From JBARCX01 sp049794535 (GTDB lineage: Bacteria > Pseudomonadota > Gammaproteobacteria > Xanthomonadales > Rhodanobacteraceae), in the NCBI GenBank assembly GCA_049794535.1, contig JBARCX010000362.1, positions 1 through 27,699 on the forward strand: 27,699 nt of DNA, given 5' to 3'. The translations under genes and the position numbers were made by a program. Shown here piece after piece: positions 1 to 6,948 of this stretch. The stretch's first letter is position 1; each line of letters begins with the position of its first letter. Under the pieces are notes generated by a model. It ran no database searches, was not told the origin of the DNA, and saw only the letters and a list, made by a program, of their open reading frames with translations.

Positions 1-2
1 AA

Positions 3-251
3 GTGGATGCACATCACGAGGAAGGTGCACGCCCCTCCTCGTTGATCCCGGTACACAAACTAGCTACGCCCGATCGGCTGTATGACCTGCAACTGCTGCG
101 GGACCTGGCGATCGTCAACGAACGCACGGCGCGCGAACTGGGGCCGATGCCGCCCGGTGGGTTGCCGGTGATCCCCAAGCGCAAGCCCAAATCATGGCGG
201 CACGATGTGCTGCCAGTGTCCGCGAATCAAAAGAGCAAGGAGGATGAAGTG
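3..251 (+). CDS. 3' part of an unidentified open frame, cut by the window edge
   Basis: The frame is open from the first bases of the window, and its translation (rich in Pro, Arg and Lys towards the end) looks protein-like, with a segment reading RDLAIVNERTARELG. I do not recognise the family. There is no stop codon between this stretch and the lipoprotein start at 252; the same frame continues to 791. The other two frames are closed by stops before 252, so the upstream gene cannot end there by a simple overlap. It may be the tail of an upstream gene that lost its stop, or an in-frame fusion. The part upstream of the window is needed to decide. Confidence 0.35.
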
Positions 252-791
252 ATGAAACTGACCAAGTTGGCTGCTGTGGCAGCTTTGGCGGCAGGGACGA
301 TGGCGTGTAACCCGGTAGCGTCGACGTCCGGAACAACTGCTATGACCGAACCGGTCGATCAGGGAAAAACAACGCACTTGATTGAGCATATTCCGGTGGA
401 AACGACCAAGCCGAAACTCGGGCCTGACTACAAGAAAATAGGAACTTTTGTTGAATTCAGAAAGAAACTTATTGCTGATGGATGGGTGCCAATGACTAAT
501 CCGCATTGCCATGATGCCGTGAAAGGCAATGCTTACGATGAGGTCTGCAAAAAAGACCCGGGTGACATAAGTTGCAGGGTTTGCGACGTGGTTCCGGAGA
601 TATTCCGTTCGACGTCGGATGGGTACAACGTCATGCATTACACCAAGAACGGTACGCCGCTTAGTGTAACGGTTTACGGTGACATGAGAGATCTGGATGA
701 GCCAGGCAGGTATGCGGCTGGATTCGTTGTATCTGGGTGGGAGTACACCACAAGCCTCAACGTTATCCCGATGGAATATTTAAGTGAATAA
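252..791 (+). CDS. small Cys-containing outer-envelope lipoprotein, possible immunity protein
   Basis: This encodes 179 residues. The start at 252 is chosen because AAGGAGG lies 8 nt upstream (237-243) and the protein then begins with a textbook lipoprotein signal: MKLTK, a hydrophobic Ala-rich core and the lipobox AGTMAC, with Cys18 as the lipidated residue. The mature part carries a GWVP motif and three or four further cysteines (HCHD, EVCKK, SCRVC) before a beta-rich tail with the pattern NGTPLSVTVYGD. That layout resembles small secreted proteins of Xanthomonadales that I cannot name. The next gene starts 10 nt downstream with its own Shine-Dalgarno and looks like a lysozyme-type effector. 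In Xanthomonadales, lipoproteins next to lytic effectors of the killing type IV or type VI systems are often immunity proteins, so that role is inferred from context only. Base composition is more AT-rich than the core genes, suggesting transfer. Confidence 0.72.
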   Translation: MKLTKLAAVAALAAGTMACNPVASTSGTTAMTEPVDQGKTTHLIEHIPVETTKPKLGPDYKKIGTFVEFRKKLIADGWVPMTNPHCHDAVKGNAYDEVCKKDPGDISCRVCDVVPEIFRSTSDGYNVMHYTKNGTPLSVTVYGDMRDLDEPGRYAAGFVVSGWEYTTSLNVIPMEYLSE

Positions 792-801
792 GGATAAGGC
801 C

Positions 802-1089
802 ATGATAAATCCATTAATGGAGCTTATTAGTAGTGGCGAGGGCGACTATAACTCCTACAATCGCGGAACCATAAAAGACAATGGAGGCAGATACAAAGTC
901 ATCCCTTCCAATCAAGTAATTGACTTTTCGCAAATGACACTTGCAGAGATTCAGCGGAGGCAGGGGCTTCAAAAAAGTGATCCAGATGTTGTATTTGCCG
1001 TCGGTAAATATCAGTTTATTCCTGGAACACTGAAAGGCAGCAGACCATGCAACACGTGCAGCACTACGACCAGCAACAAGTACAGATGA
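802..1089 (+). pseudogene. lysozyme/muramidase-like gene, truncated by frame disruption
   Basis: The ATG at 802 has AAGGA 7 nt upstream and lies 10 nt after the lipoprotein stop, so the two were probably co-translated. The first 75 or so residues resemble a family of phage-type or effector-type peptidoglycan hydrolases: an early GEGDYNSYNRG with a putative catalytic Glu, a segment with DFSQMTLAEIQRRQ, then AVGKYQFIPGTLK. Such domains normally continue for another 80-100 residues after this motif. Here the frame turns into a short Cys/Thr/Ser-rich tail and stops at 1089. A different frame opens across the break with a Gln-rich C-terminus (1047-1163). I read this as a gene that lost its middle by an out-of-frame deletion. 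Family assignment is from remembered motifs. Confidence 0.55.
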
Positions 1090-1163
1090 TGAGCGAGATT
1101 CGGGCGCATAGCGCGCAGATCAATGCGCAGGCGCAACAAGGGCCGATGTTCGGTGGGCGGTAA
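1047..1163 (+). pseudogene. Gln-rich C-terminal remnant, possibly the tail of the same effector
   Basis: Overlapping the end of the lysozyme-like frame, another frame reads about 38 residues (MQHVQHYDQQQVQMM, then Gln/Ala-rich, ending in FGGR) to a TAA at 1161-1163. It has no Shine-Dalgarno of its own, and the frame extends a few residues upstream into the break, as expected for the 3' end of a gene after a deletion. Gln-rich tails are typical of the XVIPCD signal that directs Xanthomonadales effectors to the bacterium-killing type IV secretion system, but no XVIPCD core is visible, so that link is a guess. Confidence 0.3.
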
Positions 1164-1809
1164 AGCCAATCACGGCATGTAGATCGTGTTCGCGCCGCGT
1201 GAGCAGGGCAACACCGACGCATACAACAACGTCTACAGCGACATGCTCGGTTACAAAGGCCATTCGCAAATCGCATCGCAGCGACGGCCGGTTACGCCAT
1301 GCCATCGTCAGCGCTAGCCACTACTTCCCAGTGACCCGAAGGAACGAGGATATTTCCGTTGTTTCACGCGAAAAGGCCAGCACCTGATCAGCGCGGAAGC
1401 ATCACTCGATTCATATTCGCGTCGCGCTAAATCATTCCAGCTAACTTTCAGCGCTGGTGCGCCCGTTCCTCGGCCCGCTTTCTATTCTGTGCCATCAGCA
1501 ATTGCTGCCTGTGGGTCAGAGGTTGCGGCGTTGGCGGCGACTCGATGATTCCCATGTGTCTGGCAACTCCTGCAACGCGATCCAGCCACACATGGATAAG
1601 TGAGGGTGAACGAGATGATGGAGAAGTGTGAGCAAGCATGGTCATAACCTCGACCGCGTTCCGCGGCTCAACAGTGGGCTAACGGCGTGTTACCTCCGTA
1701 GCCACTGTGCACTGTGGAACATTAGCTTGTTGTAATGCCGATGGCAGCAGATCGTTCAAACGCGGGGCGATCAGCGCAACCAGGATGCGCGTGCGCCCGC
1801 CCCGCCGGC
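1164..1809. other. 646-base stretch without a convincing gene
   Basis: Short protein-like scraps are present. One runs in the plus direction just after a TAG at 1180-1182 (IVFAPREQGNTDAYNNVYSD and on to a stop near 1310). A minus-strand open frame at 1448-1645 (65 residues, Arg/Gln-rich end AQNRKRAEERAHQR) lacks a ribosome binding site or recognisable relatives. I regard the region as decayed accessory DNA. No tRNA, inverted-repeat pair or transposase motif was seen. Confidence 0.5.
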
Positions 1810-2277
1810 CTACAGATAGAGCGGGCGCAACTGGGGCGGGCCTTCGTCACCGTAATGGACAACGATGTCTTCCAGTGCCAGCCGCGCTGTGGCGGCACGC
1901 CGCGCACCGATGCGGTCTGCAAGGTCACTCTCGAACTTCGCATGGAAACGCCGTGCCGCCGCCATGGCTTTCAACGCGCGTGGTGTTAACGCCAGTTGCT
2001 TCACGCGTCCATCGGTCAAATCATCCCGTCGCTCGACATAACCCTTGGCCACCATGTCGTTGATCAGCTTCAACGCCCCTTGTGGAGTGATCTCAAGGAG
2101 GCTGGCCACAGCCTGCAAATTGAGCGACTCAGGCTCGAGCAAGCGGAATACATAGCCAAAGGATCGCCCCACATCCTCGAAGCCCGCCTCCGCCAAGTAC
2201 TCATGCAACCCGGTCTTGAACACCCCAAACGAGGTGTTGAGCAGGATGCCGAAATCCACGGGCGCCTTCGTTGACAT
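1810..2277 (-). CDS. MarR-family transcriptional regulator
   Basis: The 155-residue product has the normal MarR length and layout: an N-terminal dimerisation helix region, a winged helix-turn-helix at about residues 50-100 (helices in LQAVASLLEITPQGALKLI, then NDMVAKGYVERRDDLTDGR, whose final DLTDGR is the usual wing sequence), and a C-terminal helix. MarR proteins bind short palindromes as dimers and are usually released by small phenolic or oxidising ligands. The gene is divergent from a cupin gene. The 65-bp gap to that gene's ATG holds a TTCAC/GTGAA inverted repeat beginning 4 bp from this start codon, which is the obvious operator for both genes. The ligand cannot be read from the sequence. 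Confidence 0.88.
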   Translation of the reverse strand: MSTKAPVDFGILLNTSFGVFKTGLHEYLAEAGFEDVGRSFGYVFRLLEPESLNLQAVASLLEITPQGALKLINDMVAKGYVERRDDLTDGRVKQLALTPRALKAMAAARRFHAKFESDLADRIGARRAATARLALEDIVVHYGDEGPPQLRPLYL

Positions 2278-2280
2278 TAG

Positions 2281-2308
2281 TTCACCAAGGTTTATATTCT
2301 TTAGTGAA
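2281..2308. promoter_or_regulatory. candidate MarR operator in the divergent marR/cupin gap
   Basis: TTCAC (2281-2285) and GTGAA (2304-2308) form an inverted pair with an AT-rich centre (GTTTATATTCTTTA) that could hold the promoters of both genes. The same stretch also contains the imperfect direct repeat TTAGTTCACC / TTAGTGAATC. Binding by the adjacent MarR is inferred from position and symmetry. Confidence 0.45.
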
Positions 2309-2342
2309 TCATATCAAAGACAAGACGAGACAGGGAATCAAC

Positions 2343-2717
2343 ATGCCATTCGTTGCGACGACCGATGCCCCTACCTTCAGCCTGCATGGCGCGACCTTTA
2401 CCGGGTTGACCTCACCCAACCGCGGAGCGACCGAAAACGCCGTATGGATCGTGACCCTGCCCGCCGGCATACCCGCCGTGCCACATCAACTCACGCGCGA
2501 AGAAACCTTCGTCGGGCTGGAAGGACGCGCATTGGCGCGCGTCGGCGATAAAACTTATGAGGTGACCGCAGGCAGCGCGCTGGTCGTGCCTGCTCATACC
2601 GACTTCGAGATCAGCAATCCCGATGCCGCACCGTTTCGTGCCGTGGCGATTCTGCCCGTCGGCGGGCAAGCGATGATCGCTGGCGGTGCTCCATTTACAC
2701 CGCCCTGGGCCGCGTAA
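2343..2717 (+). CDS. single-domain cupin protein
   Basis: The 124-residue product fits a small single-domain cupin. The first cupin motif region reads PAGIPAVPHQLTREETFVGLEGRALARVG and the second GSALVVPAHTDFEISN. Metal ligands in cupin motif 1 are usually HxH(x)3-4E; here only one His is present (PHQ, then EE), and motif 2 offers a single His (PAHTDF), so a metal site is possible but not canonical. The start at 2343 is preferred over the upstream GTG-like options because it begins the conserved part; the Shine-Dalgarno (cagggaa) is weak. It is divergent from marR and probably controlled by it, which suggests detoxification or sensing of a small molecule. The substrate is unknown. Confidence 0.8.
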   Translation: MPFVATTDAPTFSLHGATFTGLTSPNRGATENAVWIVTLPAGIPAVPHQLTREETFVGLEGRALARVGDKTYEVTAGSALVVPAHTDFEISNPDAAPFRAVAILPVGGQAMIAGGAPFTPPWAA

Positions 2718-2784
2718 ACAGTGCTACTTCCGATGGACGTTTGTCTGATCAAAGTCAAAGCCGGAACACGTTATTCGCAGATAC

Positions 2785-2824
2785 AAAACAAAGCGCCCTG
2801 CCTAACGCGGGGCGTTTTGATTTC
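2785..2824 (+). terminator. intrinsic terminator after the cupin gene
   Basis: An A-rich run leads into GCGCCC, a short loop, then GGGGCG followed by TTTTGATTT. The stem is GC-rich with a T-rich tail on the plus strand, 70-100 nt downstream of the cupin stop. Confidence 0.6.
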
Positions 2825-2890
2825 CAGTGGCTCACGTGTAGTCGTTCGTAGTAGCAACGCTGCTTGACTCATCTATTCCTGAGCCTTAGC

Positions 2891-3109
2891 GTTTGAGGGT
2901 CGCCGCGAATTCGGCGACCGGGTATGAGACCCCGATAACCAGAGCGCATGAGGCGCCAAGCCTTATGTGTCCCACGTTCGCCTTATGGCGGACGTGTCGG
3001 GCAGGCTTAGGCCTGACCGAGCTCTCTGTCTCGGGTTCTCATCTCGGCACGTCCGCCGCCCAGCCTTGCGCTCGGGCGGCGGCTTCCGAACCAAGGAACG
3101 GAGCCTCCG
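2891..3109 (+). promoter_or_regulatory. highly structured leader (possible cis-regulatory RNA) before a small DUF6124-like gene
   Basis: About 220 nt contain a series of consecutive hairpins on the plus strand: GGTCGCCG/CGGCGACC (2898-2905 with 2912-2919, perfect 8 bp); GGGT/ACCC (2920-2932); CACGTTCGCC/GGCGGACGTG (2973-2982 with 2987-2996, 10 bp with one G.U, TTAT loop); CAGG/CCTG (3002-3015); CCGAG/CTCGG (3017-3034); and CCGCCGCCC/GGGCGGCGG (3053-3061 with 3074-3082, perfect 9 bp, extended by AGC/GCT). The G.U pair fits RNA better than DNA structure. The leader ends at GGAG (3100-3103), the ribosome site of the next gene. I have a vague memory of a similar GGTCGCC...GGCGACCGGGTATGA element before DUF3077/DUF6124 genes in Pseudomonas, but this is unverified. 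Confidence 0.5.
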
Positions 3110-3379
3110 ATGACAACGCGATCCCACGACCTGCTGATCTCGATCAACGCCCAATACAACATCGCCCCCGCCGCCACACCACAAGATCTCATCGACGACG
3201 CATCCGTCTGGCTTGACTACGCCCACGGCATCGTCCACACCCTCGCCGAAGCCATCGGCTACGCCGACGAAATAAGCACCACCCACCTCTCCAGCGCCCT
3301 CTTCGGCGCCGCCGCCCTCATCCAAATGGGCCGAAGCTGCAACTCGCATGCGTACGAACGCATGTTGGATGAGAGGTAG
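3110..3379 (+). CDS. DUF6124/DUF3077-like small protein
   Basis: The product has 89 residues. GGAG ends 6 nt before the ATG. The pattern INAQYNIAPAATPQDLIDDASVWLDYA followed by a helical Ala/Leu-rich second half resembles the small DUF6124 (formerly DUF3077-like) proteins common in Pseudomonas and relatives, which carry F.V.P....LL..AS..L near the N-terminus. No signal peptide, membrane segment or catalytic motif is visible. The function of the family is unknown to me. It sits alone between a structured leader and the 3' end of hsdR and converges on it. The long structured leader suggests post-transcriptional control. Confidence 0.65.
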   Translation: MTTRSHDLLISINAQYNIAPAATPQDLIDDASVWLDYAHGIVHTLAEAIGYADEISTTHLSSALFGAAALIQMGRSCNSHAYERMLDER

Positions 3380-3426
3380 ATAGGCAGGTATGGAGGCTCG
3401 TAGTGGCCTGTACGGCGTCTTGTCTT

Positions 3427-3458
3427 TGTGTGTGAGGCTCAGGAGAGCCTTACACACA
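3427..3458. terminator. hairpin between two converging genes
   Basis: A 14-bp stem TGTGTGTGAGGCTC/GAGCCTTACACACA closes on the loop AGGA, with one G.U pair on the plus strand. Its 3' arm ends 1 nt from the hsdR stop, and the 5' arm lies 48 nt past the stop of the small gene. There is no long T-run on either side, so it may act as an mRNA 3'-end stabiliser or weak bidirectional terminator. Confidence 0.45.
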
Positions 3459-3459
3459 A

Positions 3460-6400
3460 CTACGCAGCAGCACGATGATTAATCTCTTCGATGATGGCCA
3501 TAATGACGCCCGCATCCGCATCCGGAAATGCACCATCCAAGCCCTCATGGTGCAATCCAGTGAACGGCGGCTCATAAAGCAGGCCCGGGTCCATAACCCC
3601 TCTCTGAGTCAGCCTGTCGATGACCATGTCAACAAAACGAATCTGCTGACTGGAATAACGGCTTTCATCGAGAAACTGGCCAAAGGCTTCCTTGGCAGCA
3701 TTGCGGTCCAAACCCACCAGCGAGCGAATGAACACCGACAGAGGCTTATCTGCGCCGTAGCACTGCTCAAAACGCGTCCGACTCTCCACCGGCTCAGACT
3801 CGTAAACGAAGCGCTCCAACTCACGCAAGTCTGTCGGCGTTAGCGGCTTGTTATGCTTGAGCTTGGCGATAGCGATGTGGTTTTCGTTGGCGCGGATATA
3901 AGCCTCGACCTTCTTCTTGTACTGGGCAAGGTTGATACCCGTGCTGAAGTCCTTGAGATCAATCAAGGTGGCCTCACTAATCTCGTCGGTCAACACGCTG
4001 TAGACAGGCTTGATTGAACGACGCTCGATGAACTGGATTAGTCCACGTAATTTACGTCGTGCGGACTCGATCATGGGCACGGTGATGCCTTTCCAATACT
4101 CCTCAGCCTGCATTTCCTGGATCAAAGCCAGCTCAGCACGTACTGCAGGAATAGCGTCCATGGTTTCCAGCTCGCTGGCCAGGTCGATGATCTTGTCGCG
4201 ATACGCGACAAAGTCAGAAGTCGATCGGATAAGTGCAAGTTGGAGGTTGAGACAGATCAGATCGAAAAGCTTGGCGGTAATGTGCTCGGCCTGGCGTTCG
4301 CTTGGCAGGCCCGCAACATAGGCACGCAGATCGCCAAGTGCGCTGTCATCTAATGCATTCCACGTCTCACGTCCCGCGAACCGACTCACATGTTCGCGTT
4401 CTGCTCGAACGATGAAATTGTCCAGATTCATCGCAGCGACTTCGCCATGCAGTTCATCGGTGAGCTCACCGCGCAGCGAGACAAACGCATCGTAACTGCC
4501 AGCCTCATCCGCAACCCCACCAGTACCGAGCGCCTTGCCCGGTGACAGCAACGCGAGCAAATCAAGTCGTGCCTTGAACAAGCGCTTGCCTAGCGGCTCC
4601 GCCGCCCCACCCAATGCGCCGCGTGGGTTCTCGTTGAAGTATTCGAAATTGGCGCAGAAGTCGAAGATGTAGAACTCTTCCTTGTCCACGCCTGGCGCAA
4701 ACAGATCCGGGCTCAGTCGCGTGCCGCGCCCGATCATTTGCAGGAACTTCACTTTCGAGCGTACCGCTTTGAAGAACACCAAGTTCAGCACCTGCGGCAC
4801 GTCGATGCCGGTATCCAACATGTCCACCGAGATGGCGATCTGTGGCAGCTTGTTGAGCTTGCTGCTGAAGTCATCGATCAGGCTCTGCGCATAGTTCACC
4901 GCATGGGTGATCACGCGGGCGAACTCACCGTTGTGATGCGGATAGTGATGGTTGAAGCGCTTGGCAATGAACTCAGCGTGCTTCTGATTGACGGCGAAAA
5001 TGATGGTCTTGCCCAGCTTGTCACCGCCATCCACTTTGATGCCATTTTGCATCAGATGCTTGAGCATCAGGTCGACAGTGCTTTCGTTGAACAGCTGTTT
5101 GTTGACCTCCGAGGCATGCACTTCAGTAGGAACGATGGATTCCTCACCTTCACCAGCTCGATCACCCCAGTCCAGCGACTCCCAATGCTCCTTCTCATCA
5201 TCGGGCAGTTCATCGTAACGAATGCCTTCGCGTACAAACTTGAGCGGTACCGAATGTGATTTGGGTGGCACCAAGTAGCCGTCGGCCACCGCCTCGTCCA
5301 GGCCATAAGCGTCGGTGGGCACACCGGTTTCCAGACCGAACAAATGATATGTATCGCGATCTACTTCATCACGCGGCGTCGCCGTCAAGCCCACAAGGTA
5401 GCTGTCGAAATACCTGAAGATTGCGCCGTACTTTTGATACACGCTGCGATGCGCTTCGTCGATCACGATAAGGTCGAAGTGACCAACACCGTATTTACGA
5501 CGGTCGCCCTCCATCTCATCGATCAAGCCCATCATCGTTGGGTAGGTGGAGAGGCACACACGCCCCTTCCCGTTCTTCTCAGTCACCAGGTTCACTGGGC
5601 TGGAATCCGGCAAATGCTCCTTGAACGCATTGGCTGCCTGCTTCACAAGCGCAACACGATCAGCCAGAAACAATACGCGCTTGACCCAATTGGCACGCAT
5701 TAGCAATTCCACCAGTGCGATGGACATGCGCGTTTTGCCGGTACCGGTGGCCATGGTCAGCAAACCCGCGCGACGACCTTCAGCCAACGCCTCAGCCATA
5801 GAGCGAATAGCTCGATGCTGATAGCTACGCTCAACGATGATGTTATTGATCGGCAGCGTACGTGGATCAGTCTGCAGCTCGCGCCGCTGGATCGACAGCT
5901 CCAGCTCTTCACGGGTGTAGAAACCCTGCACCTCACGCGGCGGGGCGCGACGGTCGTCCCATAGCCAGGTGTAATTGCCGTTGGTGTAGAAGATCAGTGG
6001 CCGTCGACCTTTCTCCGCCTCCAAACAGTCGGCATACAACTTCGCCTGCTGTTGACCCACATCCGGGTCTTTCAGGCTGCGCTTGGCTTCCACCACAGCC
6101 AGCGGCAGGCCGTCCTTGCCCCATAGCACGTAGTCGACAAAGCCCTCGCCCTTTTCGTTGGGCATGCCGGTAACCGGCACTTCGACGGAAGCGTTCTTGC
6201 CCAGCTCCCAACCTGCTTCGCGTAACAGCACATCGATAAAGAAACGACGCGTATCCGCCTCGTCGTAATCGTGTGTATCCGGCACGGCGATGTTGGCGAA
6301 TTTGGCAACCGCCAGTGTGGCGCGCTTGGCCGCGAGCTCCACGTCGATACGTGCAATCAGTGCCTCTCGCTCAGCCAGCGTCGCAGCCTGCTCAGCGATA

Positions 6401-6945
6401 GCCGCCTCACGTGCTTCAAGCTGGCCCTTCAATTCATCGATTTGCTGCTGGAACTTGGCTTCCTGTTTCTTCAACTCACCGCGAGTTAGTGCGATAGCTT
6501 CATCAGCACGCACCAGTTTTGGCACACGCTTGTCGTCGAAGCTGGCTTCAATGGATTTCGGGTCGCTTGCACGGGTGTAGGTGCGCGCTAGCCAAAACAG
6601 CACATGAAACAGTTCACGCACCAGCCGCAACGCATCCAGCGAACCGATCGGTTGATTGGCATGCACCGCCTGGTTGCCGAAACGCTGGATCAAGCGCATC
6701 TTCTGCAACACCGGCGGCGGTGGCAGGCGCTCGAAGTCGCGATCTGTCAACAACGCGTTGAGGTTGCGGTCGTATGGCATCCGCAAATCGCGATCGTGTT
6801 CGTACAGCCAATGCACCGCCTGTTCCAGCGCGTGCCGCGTTCGCATACAGCAGGCCCGTGGATCGGAATAGACCAGTTGCTCCGCGCCCTTAGCCGGCTC
6901 GAAGAGCGGTTTGAATTCGGGGTGGAGGAACTGGAAGTTGGTCAT
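3460..6945 (-). CDS. hsdR: type I restriction enzyme, R (endonuclease/translocase) subunit
   Basis: This 1161-residue protein is the motor and nuclease of a type I R-M complex; it pumps DNA by ATP hydrolysis and cuts far from the target. Residues about 1-125 form a DUF4145-like helical domain (RHALEQAVHWLYEHD, GNQAVHA), followed by an Ala/Glu-rich coiled coil (about 150-215). The PD-(D/E)xK nuclease core is near 265-290 (GFVDYVLWG, then VVEAKR). The helicase follows: Walker A ATGTGKT (about 399-405), DEAH (about 496), TATP (about 521) and motif VI QMIGRGTR (about 736). The C-terminal third matches the EcoEI-type R domain. All key residues are present and the length is normal, so it should be active. 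The ATG lies 3 nt after the hsdS stop, as the last gene of the operon. Confidence 0.95.
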   Translation of the reverse strand: MTNFQFLHPEFKPLFEPAKGAEQLVYSDPRACCMRTRHALEQAVHWLYEHDRDLRMPYDRNLNALLTDRDFERLPPPPVLQKMRLIQRFGNQAVHANQPIGSLDALRLVRELFHVLFWLARTYTRASDPKSIEASFDDKRVPKLVRADEAIALTRGELKKQEAKFQQQIDELKGQLEAREAAIAEQAATLAEREALIARIDVELAAKRATLAVAKFANIAVPDTHDYDEADTRRFFIDVLLREAGWELGKNASVEVPVTGMPNEKGEGFVDYVLWGKDGLPLAVVEAKRSLKDPDVGQQQAKLYADCLEAEKGRRPLIFYTNGNYTWLWDDRRAPPREVQGFYTREELELSIQRRELQTDPRTLPINNIIVERSYQHRAIRSMAEALAEGRRAGLLTMATGTGKTRMSIALVELLMRANWVKRVLFLADRVALVKQAANAFKEHLPDSSPVNLVTEKNGKGRVCLSTYPTMMGLIDEMEGDRRKYGVGHFDLIVIDEAHRSVYQKYGAIFRYFDSYLVGLTATPRDEVDRDTYHLFGLETGVPTDAYGLDEAVADGYLVPPKSHSVPLKFVREGIRYDELPDDEKEHWESLDWGDRAGEGEESIVPTEVHASEVNKQLFNESTVDLMLKHLMQNGIKVDGGDKLGKTIIFAVNQKHAEFIAKRFNHHYPHHNGEFARVITHAVNYAQSLIDDFSSKLNKLPQIAISVDMLDTGIDVPQVLNLVFFKAVRSKVKFLQMIGRGTRLSPDLFAPGVDKEEFYIFDFCANFEYFNENPRGALGGAAEPLGKRLFKARLDLLALLSPGKALGTGGVADEAGSYDAFVSLRGELTDELHGEVAAMNLDNFIVRAEREHVSRFAGRETWNALDDSALGDLRAYVAGLPSERQAEHITAKLFDLICLNLQLALIRSTSDFVAYRDKIIDLASELETMDAIPAVRAELALIQEMQAEEYWKGITVPMIESARRKLRGLIQFIERRSIKPVYSVLTDEISEATLIDLKDFSTGINLAQYKKKVEAYIRANENHIAIAKLKHNKPLTPTDLRELERFVYESEPVESRTRFEQCYGADKPLSVFIRSLVGLDRNAAKEAFGQFLDESRYSSQQIRFVDMVIDRLTQRGVMDPGLLYEPPFTGLHHEGLDGAFPDADAGVIMAIIEEINHRAAA

Positions 6946-6948
6946 TGG

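Noticed and set aside
1448..1645. Minus-strand 65-codon open frame
   Set aside because: No Shine-Dalgarno, no recognised relatives, surrounded by decayed sequence. Kept only as a note in the gene-free stretch.
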